Shown piece by piece: positions 25,516 through 35,104 of a stretch of DNA of 64,000 nucleotides (position 1 is its first letter; each line of letters begins with the position of its first letter). The notes beneath the pieces are model-generated. The model made no database searches. It was not told where the DNA came from and saw only the letters and a list, made by a program, of their open reading frames with translations. The translations under genes were made by a program, and so were the position numbers. This DNA comes from Thermodesulfobacterium hveragerdense DSM 12571 (lineage in GTDB: Bacteria > Desulfobacterota > Thermodesulfobacteria > Thermodesulfobacteriales > Thermodesulfobacteriaceae). Where the stretch lies: positions 51,956 to 115,955 of the forward strand of contig NZ_AUIT01000003.1 in the NCBI RefSeq assembly GCF_000423845.1, in the 5' to 3' direction.

Positions 25516-26227
25516 TTTGCTAAAGAGACCTGTTTTTTGGGGGAGTATAAGTTTTTTAGTTTTGGTAGGACTGGTGATTTATTTACTTTATTTTACAGAT
25601 CTTTTTGTTTTAAAAGAGATTAAGGTTAGCCCTACCAAAAGGGTAAGTAAAGATGAAATAATTAAGCTTACAGGTCTTAAAGGAGGGGAGCGGTTTTTTG
25701 TTATCTCACTGAAAGATTTAAGAAAGCAGATACTGGCTAACAAAAACATAGAAGAGGTAACGATTGTTAGGCATTTACCTGGCACTTTAGAATTGGTGAT
25801 CAAAGAAAGAGAACCTTTGGCTATAATAGTAAAAGATAACAAAGGTTTCTTAGTAGATAAAAAAGGCGTGATCATGGAAGGCATTTTACCAGAGGATTAT
25901 TTCTTTTATCCTGTTTTAGAGTTAAAAAGTGAGGTATCGAAAGATAAATTTTTTGAATTTCTTTTTTGGTTAAAAAACAACAAAAACTATTTGCCTGTTT
26001 ATGAAAACATTGCTAAAATTGTATTGGATGATAACAAGATAGTTATGGTGACCAAAAATCATATTAAGATTTATTTCCCTTTGGTTTCCGAAAGAGATTG
26101 GGTTTATTTTTATAAGAACCTCGACAAGATAATGGCCTATCTTTACGAAAACGGACAGACAGAAAAAGTAGACTTGATTCGGTTAGACTATCCTTTAGGA
26201 CAAGCCTTAATCAAATTTAGGGAGTGA
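25499..26227 (+). CDS. ftsQ: Cell division protein FtsQ
   Basis: FtsQ is a bitopic membrane protein that links early and late division proteins. The 242-aa product has one transmembrane helix at about residues 14-33 (WGSISFLVLVGLVIYLLYF), then a POTRA domain (LFVLKEIKVSPTKRVSKDEI through the GTLELVIKEREPLA strand) and the FtsQ beta domain. It lies before ftsA with a 4-nt gap. Sequence conservation is low, as is usual, but topology and place support the call. Confidence 0.9.
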   Translation: MKRFFSLLKRPVFWGSISFLVLVGLVIYLLYFTDLFVLKEIKVSPTKRVSKDEIIKLTGLKGGERFFVISLKDLRKQILANKNIEEVTIVRHLPGTLELVIKEREPLAIIVKDNKGFLVDKKGVIMEGILPEDYFFYPVLELKSEVSKDKFFEFLFWLKNNKNYLPVYENIAKIVLDDNKIVMVTKNHIKIYFPLVSERDWVYFYKNLDKIMAYLYENGQTEKVDLIRLDYPLGQALIKFRE

Positions 26228-26231
26228 TAAG

Positions 26232-27476
26232 ATGGGTAAAGAGACAGGAATTTTGGTAGTAGATGTAGGGACTACCAAAGTATGTGCTTTAATAGGAGAA
26301 GAGAGAGAAGGAGAACTTTGGGTTACTGGGATTGGTATAGCCCCTTCTCAAGGATTAAAAAAAGGCATGGTTTTAAACATCGATGAAGCAACCCAAAGTA
26401 TTAAAAATGCTATAGAAAAGGCTTTATCTCAGGCCAAAATAGGCATAGGAAGTATTTATGTGAGTATAGCTGGGTCTCATATCAGAACTATTTCTGGAAT
26501 GGGGGTAGTAGCTTTAAGACAAAAGTGTGTTACAGAGGAGGATGTAGAGGAGGTCCTTAGGTCAGCTCAGAATTTAAACCTACCCCCTGAGACAGAGATT
26601 TTGCATGTTATCCCTCAGGAGTATGTTTTAGACCAGCAAGGGGGGATTCTCCAGCCTGTTGGGATGACAGGGGTGAGGTTAGAGGCTCATGTAAAACTTA
26701 TAGTTTGCAACCGTTCTGCTTTGCAAAACCTACTTAGATGTTTTGAAAATCTCAATTTAGAGGTAGACGGGGTTATTTTCCAGGGCCTTGCTTCAGCCGA
26801 AGCAGTTTTGACCCCTGAAGAAAAGGAATTGGGAGTAGTGCTTTTAGACTTTGGTGGTGGGACTACAGATGTAGTTATCTACTGGGATAACGTTTTAAGA
26901 GGGGTGTTTTCTATTCAGGTAGGAGGGGAACATTTAACCAACGACTTAGCGGTTGGGCTGAGAACTTCGAGAAAAGAAGCAGAAAGGCTTAAGATAGAAA
27001 AAGGGGTTTGTTTAAGGGAGCTTGTGGAGGAAGAGGAAATTTTAGAGGTAACAGGTATAGGTAATCGTCCCCCAAGGAAAGTAAGTAAAAAGTTTTTGGC
27101 TGAGATTTTAGAACCCAGGGTTAAAGAGCTTTTTGAGTTGATAGAAAATGAACTTCGAAAAGAGGTTTTAAGCCAGTTTAAAGGTTTTGATTTTAAGTCT
27201 AAGATAGGAAGTGGAATGGTAATTACTGGAGGTTCTTCCCTTATACCTGGTTTGGTCTATTTAGCAGACCAGATGTTTGATTTGCCTGCTCGTGTAGGTT
27301 ATCCTGTAAGACTTTATGGTCTTACAGAAGAGGTTTATCATCCTCAGTTTTCTACTGCAGTAGGGATGTTGCTTTATGCATACAAGTATGGAGAAAGGCC
27401 AGGGCCTAAAGAGGAGGGAGAAGGTATCATAGAAAAGATAAAACAAGGTATAAAAAAAATTTTTAAAGGAGGCTAA
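26232..27476 (+). CDS. ftsA: Cell division protein FtsA
   Basis: FtsA is an actin-like ATPase that ties FtsZ filaments to the membrane. The 414-aa protein has ATP-binding motifs VVDVGTTKVCALIG at the start and VLLDFGGGTTDVVIY and VITGGSSLIPGL later, plus the 1C-domain insertion. The C-terminal amphipathic helix (IIEKIKQGIKKIFKGG) is the membrane-targeting sequence. It stops 3 nt before ftsZ. Confidence 0.97.
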   Translation: MGKETGILVVDVGTTKVCALIGEEREGELWVTGIGIAPSQGLKKGMVLNIDEATQSIKNAIEKALSQAKIGIGSIYVSIAGSHIRTISGMGVVALRQKCVTEEDVEEVLRSAQNLNLPPETEILHVIPQEYVLDQQGGILQPVGMTGVRLEAHVKLIVCNRSALQNLLRCFENLNLEVDGVIFQGLASAEAVLTPEEKELGVVLLDFGGGTTDVVIYWDNVLRGVFSIQVGGEHLTNDLAVGLRTSRKEAERLKIEKGVCLRELVEEEEILEVTGIGNRPPRKVSKKFLAEILEPRVKELFELIENELRKEVLSQFKGFDFKSKIGSGMVITGGSSLIPGLVYLADQMFDLPARVGYPVRLYGLTEEVYHPQFSTAVGMLLYAYKYGERPGPKEEGEGIIEKIKQGIKKIFKGG

Positions 27477-27479
27477 GAT

Positions 27480-28607
27480 ATGAGCATCTCTTTCGAGTTG
27501 TTAGAAGAAGAAATTCGGGTACAACCTAACATTAAAGTAATAGGCGTAGGAGGTGCTGGAGGAAACGCAGTTGCTAACATGATTAGAAATAAACTTTTAG
27601 GTGTAGAGTTTGTGGTAGCTAATACAGATTACAAGGTCCTTGAGTTGAACCCAGCCCCTATAAAGATCCAGCTGGGGAAAAGACTTACCAACGGAATGGG
27701 AGCAGGTGGGAAGCCAGAAGTAGGTAAGAGGGCTGCAGAAGAAAGCGAAAAGGAGATACGAGATGTCTTGAAAGATGCAGACATGGTGTTTATTGCGGCA
27801 GGTATGGGAGGAGGTACTGGAACTGGTGCAGCACCAGTGATAGCTAACATATGTAAAGAGCTTGGGGTTCTCACCGTAGCAGTAGTGACCAAACCTTTTT
27901 CTTTCGAAGGAAGGCATAGAATTAGGATTGCCGAGGAGGGTTTGGCAGAACTTTCTAAGTTTGTAGATACCTTGATTACCATCCCAAACGATCGGTTGCT
28001 CACCCTTGGTTCTCCCCAGGAAAGATTGGCAGAAATGTTTAAAAAAGCCGATGATGTATTATATTATGCGGTGAGAGGTATTTCAGATCTTATTCTTTCT
28101 CCAGGGTATATCAACCTTGATTTTGCAGACGTTAAGGCGGTGATGAGTGATAGTGGAGGTATGGCTTTGATGGGGATGGGAGAGGCAGTAGGAGAGGGTA
28201 GGGCAGAAATAGCTACCCAGATGGCAGTCTACAGTCCGCTTTTAGAAGACCTTTCTATTTCAGGGGCTAAAGGGGTGTTGCTTAACATAAGCGTTAACCC
28301 TGAAAATTTTACCATCCATGAGACCCAGGTAATAACCAGTATGGTTTCAAAGGAGATCCATCCAGATGCTAAGGTATATTTGGGTGTGGTTTTTGATGAA
28401 GCTTTGGGAGATGTTTTAAGGGTTACTGTGATTGCCACCGGGCTTGACTCTGCTAAAAAAGAAGAGAAAAACGGTAAGGTTGTCAACATAGAAGAAGGAG
28501 TAAAGAGAAGAGAAGAGAGAGAAAAAGTTAATAGATTAGAAGAAAATTCCTTAGAAGATACAGATGTGCTTGATATCCCAACATTTCTTAGAAGGAACGC
28601 AGACTAA
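27480..28607 (+). CDS. ftsZ: Cell division GTPase FtsZ
   Basis: FtsZ is the tubulin-like GTPase of the Z-ring. The 375-aa protein has VIGVGGAGGNAVANMI, the tubulin signature GMGGGTGTGAAPVIA, the NxDFADVKAVM T7 loop (LDFADVKAVMSDSG), a short linker rich in Lys/Glu and the conserved C-terminal peptide DVLDIPTFLRR, which binds FtsA and other partners. It is the last gene of the dcw cluster, so Z-ring assembly seems normal despite the altered ftsI/ftsW part. Confidence 0.98.
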   Translation: MSISFELLEEEIRVQPNIKVIGVGGAGGNAVANMIRNKLLGVEFVVANTDYKVLELNPAPIKIQLGKRLTNGMGAGGKPEVGKRAAEESEKEIRDVLKDADMVFIAAGMGGGTGTGAAPVIANICKELGVLTVAVVTKPFSFEGRHRIRIAEEGLAELSKFVDTLITIPNDRLLTLGSPQERLAEMFKKADDVLYYAVRGISDLILSPGYINLDFADVKAVMSDSGGMALMGMGEAVGEGRAEIATQMAVYSPLLEDLSISGAKGVLLNISVNPENFTIHETQVITSMVSKEIHPDAKVYLGVVFDEALGDVLRVTVIATGLDSAKKEEKNGKVVNIEEGVKRREEREKVNRLEENSLEDTDVLDIPTFLRRNAD

Positions 28608-28634
28608 AGAGGGGAGATTTAGAGAGGAGAGGGT

Positions 28635-29417
28635 ATGAGAGAGGTAGCCACCTTTGAAGATCCTGTAAAAAAACAACCCCTCACCTTAGCTGTTTTTGAA
28701 ATAGAGGAAGTTCATAGACCACCTTTTCAACGTGATCTTTCAGAAAGTTTAAAAAAACATTTAGAGATGGCCATAGAAAAGTTAGGCTTTTTGACCCCTA
28801 TCGTTGTGGTGCATAAAGATGGAAAATATTATGTAGTAGATGGTCAACATCGTTTGGAGGCTATGCGGGATATAGGGGCAAGAGAAATAGTGGGGATAAT
28901 CGTAGATGAAAGTCTGTATCATCATATCTTAGAGTTTAACACCGAGAAACCACCAAACGTTAAAGAAAAATCTAAGCAAGCCTATAGACTGTACCAGGAA
29001 CTTTTAAAAGAAGATGAAAATTTCATAGAAGAAGAGTTGTTTACCTATTTTAAAGACCCTATGTATATTACCTTTGGTTTTGCGATAGAAGAGTTTGACC
29101 CTAAGTTTCCTGCAAGTTTTTATGAAAACTTTGTGTCTAAAATAGATGAATTTTTAAGGAAACCTTTAAAAGAGGCGGTAGAAGAGAGAAGAAGCAGAGC
29201 GCAAGCTTTAATCGATTTAAACCAAGTGGTTAACCAAAAATATACTGAATTTGGTTGGGATAATGCCCTTCTTAAGGGAGAGATTATCCGTAAAGCCGTA
29301 CAAAAGGCTTTTGGTGTAAGGGTGAGAACCATAGAAGAAGAATTCTATGCTGCCATAGACAGAGTTAAACATGCTTGTGAAAGCCTTATTACACAAGATT
29401 TTGGAGAGGGAGAGTAA
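28635..29417 (+). CDS. ParB/Srx-like nuclease-domain protein
   Basis: The first ~110 residues resemble the ParB N-terminal domain: IEEVHRPPFQRDLSESLKKH is followed by an alpha/beta unit ending in VVDGQHRLEAMRDIGAREI, which corresponds to the DGxxRxxA phosphate-binding motif. The remaining ~150 residues are helical and unrecognised. It lacks the ParB helix-turn-helix region and so is not a standard chromosome-partition ParB. Stop and start overlap with the Memo gene (TAATG), so the two are translated together. It may act with Memo, but no such link is known to me. The ATG start has GAGAGG nearby. Confidence 0.65.
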   Translation: MREVATFEDPVKKQPLTLAVFEIEEVHRPPFQRDLSESLKKHLEMAIEKLGFLTPIVVVHKDGKYYVVDGQHRLEAMRDIGAREIVGIIVDESLYHHILEFNTEKPPNVKEKSKQAYRLYQELLKEDENFIEEELFTYFKDPMYITFGFAIEEFDPKFPASFYENFVSKIDEFLRKPLKEAVEERRSRAQALIDLNQVVNQKYTEFGWDNALLKGEIIRKAVQKAFGVRVRTIEEEFYAAIDRVKHACESLITQDFGEGE

Positions 29418-30616
29418 TGGAATTAGAATATCCTGTAGATTTTAAACCTATTTTAAGGTATGTAGACGTAATACCTGCTGAGCAAGAAGGTCAACCTGTT
29501 TTTCTGCTAAGAGACCCTTTAGGGTTTATAGACGAACTGGTGGTAGTGCCTCAGTATCTTGCCTTTTTACTTGCTTTGATGAACGGACAAAATGACTTAA
29601 GAGACCTTCAGTCTGAGGCTACCAAACAGTTTGGTCAAGTAATTCCCTTAGAAGAAATAGTTAAAATAGTCAGGTTTTTGGATGAAAAAGGGCTTTTATG
29701 GTCTAAAACCTTTGAAGAAATCAAAGAAAAGGCCTATTCCAAATGGTTTTCTTATCCTTTCAGGGCTATGGCACATGCTAATTCTGCCTATCCTTTGTCT
29801 GCGGCAGAGGCTAAGTTTTTTGTAGAAGACATCTTAAAACTTGGGTCTTCTGAGGATGTCAAACCACCTAAGGTTTTGATAGCCCCCCATATTGACATAA
29901 AGGCAGCTGCTAAGTCTTATGCAGAAAGTTATAACAGGTTTAAAATCCCACCCGGCTCGAGAGTAATTATTTTAGGGGTTGGTCACCACTTAGACCTTCC
30001 TTTTTCTGTGCTTACAAAAGACGTAGCCACCCCTTTTGGTCTGATCAAAAACGATAGAGGAGGGTTGTTTTTCTTAAGAACTTCTAAAAAATTAGAGATA
30101 TTCCCAGACCATATAGCCCACCGTTTAGAACACTCTATAGAGTTTCAAGCTCTATTTTTACATTATATCCTGAAAGACCAGTTTATGGTTTTACCTGTTT
30201 TGGTAGGTCCTATGCCTACCCTTTTTGAAAACCCTGAATTGACCGAAAAGTTTGCTGAGGGATTAGCTCAGCTTATGGAGGATGAGAACACTTACTTAGT
30301 CTTAGGGATAGATTTTTGTCATCTTGGGTTACGGTACGGAGACCCCTTTGAAGTTTCTGAAGAACATGCCAAACAAGCTTTAAAGAGCGATGAAAACCTT
30401 TTAAATCTTGTTTTTAATGGGACTAAAGACGAGTTCTTAGAAAAAGCAAAACAGTCTTTACCTTTAAAGGTATGCGGTCTTTCTACTCTTTATCTTACTA
30501 AACTGATTATGGACAAGTTAAGGGCCAAAGGCGAGTTAAAGTTATATCATCAAGAGTTTGTCCCCTTTGGACAAGGCTCAGCGGTATCCGTAGCTTCCGC
30601 AGGTTATGAGGTTTAA
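29417..30616 (+). CDS. amrB: Memo-family protein (AmmeMemoRadiSam system protein B) with PqqD-like N-terminus
   Basis: Residues from about 145 to the end form a Memo domain, related to class III extradiol dioxygenases: APHIDIKAAAKSYAE, LGVGHHLDLPFSVL, ATPFGLIKND, AHRLEHSIEFQALFL and a His in DFCHLG. Single-domain Memo proteins are about 270 aa; this one is 399 aa. The first ~110 residues look like a PqqD-type winged helix (LLRDPLGFIDELVVVPQYLA, LMNGQNDLRDLQ, FLDEKGLLWS). It overlaps the ParB-like gene by one base. AmrS, the radical SAM partner, is at 2243-3265. The biochemical role of the system is unsettled. Confidence 0.85.
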   Translation: MELEYPVDFKPILRYVDVIPAEQEGQPVFLLRDPLGFIDELVVVPQYLAFLLALMNGQNDLRDLQSEATKQFGQVIPLEEIVKIVRFLDEKGLLWSKTFEEIKEKAYSKWFSYPFRAMAHANSAYPLSAAEAKFFVEDILKLGSSEDVKPPKVLIAPHIDIKAAAKSYAESYNRFKIPPGSRVIILGVGHHLDLPFSVLTKDVATPFGLIKNDRGGLFFLRTSKKLEIFPDHIAHRLEHSIEFQALFLHYILKDQFMVLPVLVGPMPTLFENPELTEKFAEGLAQLMEDENTYLVLGIDFCHLGLRYGDPFEVSEEHAKQALKSDENLLNLVFNGTKDEFLEKAKQSLPLKVCGLSTLYLTKLIMDKLRAKGELKLYHQEFVPFGQGSAVSVASAGYEV

Positions 30617-30623
30617 CGAGTAG

Positions 30624-31244
30624 TTAAACTTCTAACTGCTTAAAAAGATTGCTTATTTTTGTATAATCCTTGATTCCAGGAGAAACTTCTACTCCAGATG
30701 AGAGGTCGATACCATAGGGACTTGCGGTTGAAATAGCTTGTTTTACATTTTCTGGGGTTAGCCCTCCTGCTAAAAAGACTTTATAGCCATGGTCTACCAA
30801 CACCTTGGCTAAGCTCCAGTTAAAGGTTTGTCCTGTGCCCCCTGGTACACCTTTTACAAACGTATCTGTAAGGATCGCGTAAGCCTTTTCCCAGGGGGCA
30901 ACAAGGTCTAACTCTACTTTATCTTTAATTCTAAAAGCCTTGATAACACGGGAAAGACCAATTTTTTTAGCAAACTCAACGGTTTCTTCCCCGTGAAGTT
31001 GAATTAAATCAATACCTATGTCTAAAACTTCTTTTACTTCCTCATAGGTTGGGTTAACCAATACCGCAACTTTTTTGATGGTTTCTCTTACATAACCTAA
31101 TAGGTGTTTCAGGTTTTTCCCCACATACCTTGGGGATCGAGGGTATAACACAAAACCTACATAATCTAAAGGAAATCGGTTTAAAAACAGCAGATCTTCT
31201 TTACGGGTCAAGCCACAGATTTTTATTTTGGTTGTTTGGCCCAT
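30624..31244 (-). CDS. trpF: Phosphoribosylanthranilate isomerase
   Basis: TrpF catalyses the Amadori rearrangement of N-(5-phosphoribosyl)anthranilate in tryptophan synthesis. The 206-aa TIM barrel has the catalytic Cys in KICGLTRKED near residue 10, VGFVLYPRSPRYV, LIQLHGEE, catalytic Asp in LTDTFVKGVPGGTGQTF, and LAGGLTPENVKQAI with DLSSGVEVSPGIKD at the phosphate site. No other trp genes are near; it ends a minus-strand set that starts at metK. Confidence 0.96.
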   Translation of the reverse strand: MGQTTKIKICGLTRKEDLLFLNRFPLDYVGFVLYPRSPRYVGKNLKHLLGYVRETIKKVAVLVNPTYEEVKEVLDIGIDLIQLHGEETVEFAKKIGLSRVIKAFRIKDKVELDLVAPWEKAYAILTDTFVKGVPGGTGQTFNWSLAKVLVDHGYKVFLAGGLTPENVKQAISTASPYGIDLSSGVEVSPGIKDYTKISNLFKQLEV

Positions 31245-31251
31245 TATAGGT

Positions 31252-31806
31252 TTATTTTACAGGGGGCCTATCAAAATAGATGTTTTTTCCTTTTACACTT
31301 AAGGGTATTCCCATGATTACAGTGCCTTTTATCAAGTTTAACCGTTTAGCTGCAACTCCTATGGTATACATGATCCTGTTGTCCACACAAAGGTCTTTAG
31401 CCTTGGCTACAGCAGACCCTAAGGCAATGCCCATGTCTAAAAGCTTTATTCCACATACAGGTCCGTCAAAATCAAGTGAGCTTTTTTCCTGTTTTACCAG
31501 CTCTTCACACCTAAAACCACATATACCGCAATCTAACCCTAAGGGTTTGTTAAAATTAAGGGAGATTAAGATAACTGCATCAGAGTTTCTCACGTTATCT
31601 GCATCACGTTTAAAAAACTTAAAGGCTGCGCCTTTTTCTTCAGCAATTTTTTCCATCTCTTGAGCAAGCCTTTCCTTTTCTTCAGGATCAGTAATCAAAC
31701 CGAAAACCAGATCATCTACCCCTTTTGCTTTAGGAGCAGTTCTTGCCGCAACTAATATTTGTTTAGCTAACTCTTCTACAATTTCCAATTCTGGATTGAC
31801 CTTCAT
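31252..31806 (-). CDS. DUF2148 ferredoxin-domain protein
   Basis: A 184-aa protein of the DUF2148 family, often annotated as ferredoxin-domain protein. It carries Cys in LDCGICGFRCEELV and later single Cys residues (GPVCGIKLLD, KDLCVDN). The start at ATG 31806 is chosen over 31845 because GGGGGG-TAGGT precedes it and the family begins with a short acidic helix (MKVNPELEIVEELAKQ). The function is unknown; family members occur in anaerobes. It follows ribE with a 25-bp gap, in one transcript. Confidence 0.75.
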   Translation of the reverse strand: MKVNPELEIVEELAKQILVAARTAPKAKGVDDLVFGLITDPEEKERLAQEMEKIAEEKGAAFKFFKRDADNVRNSDAVILISLNFNKPLGLDCGICGFRCEELVKQEKSSLDFDGPVCGIKLLDMGIALGSAVAKAKDLCVDNRIMYTIGVAAKRLNLIKGTVIMGIPLSVKGKNIYFDRPPVK

Positions 31807-31831
31807 ACCTACCCCCCTTATAGCATGATGG

Positions 31832-32485
31832 TTATAAAAACCCATGTTGTCTTAGAAATTCTAACGAAAGCTGCGATTTTTTTTCTTGCTGGTTTAGGTA
31901 AGGGGAAAGCCATTTATATACCATCTTGGCTATTATGTCTATTTCTATGTTGACTAAGTCTCCAGGCTTAAGATATTTTAACGTGGTTACCTGATAGGTA
32001 TGAGGGATGATCATAAGTTCAAAGGAGTTCCCTTTTACCTTGTTTATGGTAAGGCTTATTCCGTCTACGGCAATCGATCCTTTTTCAACCAAATAAAACG
32101 CTAAAGCCTCAGGTATTTCTATTAAAAATTGATAAAAATCACCTAAAGGATTGATGTTTAATATCTTACCTATCCCATCTATGTGCCCAGAAACAAGGTG
32201 TCCTCCTAACCTGTCACCTACTTTTAAGGCTCTCTCAAGGTTGACCCAATCACCCTGTTTTTTGTACTTAAAGGTAGTCCTGTTTAGAGTTTCTGGAGAA
32301 ATATGGGCTTTGAAGGTTTTAGGTTTTACCTCTATAGCCGTTAAACAAACACCATTTACTGCAATACTATCGCCGATTTTAGTGTCTTCTAAAACAAAAG
32401 AGGGTTGAATTTCTATGGTTAAACCTCCCTTTTCAGGGAGAAGGGAGGTAATCCTACCTTCTCCTTCTATCAGTCCTGTAAACAA
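31832..32485 (-). CDS. ribE: Riboflavin synthase, alpha chain
   Basis: RibE converts two 6,7-dimethyl-8-ribityllumazine molecules to riboflavin. The 217-aa product is made of two similar beta-barrel halves, each starting with a family signature (MFTGLIEGEGRI and the LVSGHIDGIGKI region). The motifs SIAVNGVCLTAI and SIAVDGISLTINKV appear at matching places in the two halves. Other riboflavin genes are not in the window. It starts 3 nt after the ahcY stop. Confidence 0.96.
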   Translation of the reverse strand: MFTGLIEGEGRITSLLPEKGGLTIEIQPSFVLEDTKIGDSIAVNGVCLTAIEVKPKTFKAHISPETLNRTTFKYKKQGDWVNLERALKVGDRLGGHLVSGHIDGIGKILNINPLGDFYQFLIEIPEALAFYLVEKGSIAVDGISLTINKVKGNSFELMIIPHTYQVTTLKYLKPGDLVNIEIDIIAKMVYKWLSPYLNQQEKKSQLSLEFLRQHGFL

Positions 32486-32488
32486 GCC

Positions 32489-34934
<2,446 letters not shown>

Positions 34935-34972
34935 GGGATTACCTCCTGCTTAGATTGTTAACTTTTAACGAA

Positions 34973-35000
34973 AATTTACTATAACTTTAAAATAAAGCAA
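34973..35000 (-). promoter_or_regulatory. Promoter of the metK-ahcY-ribE-DUF2148-trpF operon
   Basis: On the minus strand, TTGCTT (complement of 34995-35000), a 16-bp spacer and TAAATT (complement of 34973-34978) lie ~40 bp before the metK start. Confidence 0.45.
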
Positions 35001-35027
35001 TAACAGAGAAAATTTTTTTGATTTTTA

Positions 35028-35055
35028 TTGAAAAATGCTAAAAAACTTCTAAAAT
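35028..35055 (+). promoter_or_regulatory. Promoter of alaS
   Basis: TTGAAA (35028-35033), a 16-bp spacer and TAAAAT (35050-35055), about 50 bp before the alaS start. Confidence 0.5.
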
Positions 35056-35104
35056 AGAACTTTTAAAGATGGAAAGGGTTTAAAAGTTCAGATGAGGTGA
35101 TAAG

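Noticed and set aside
34935..35104. SAM riboswitch upstream of metK
   Set aside because: The region is AT-rich with simple promoters and no recognisable riboswitch stems or terminator.
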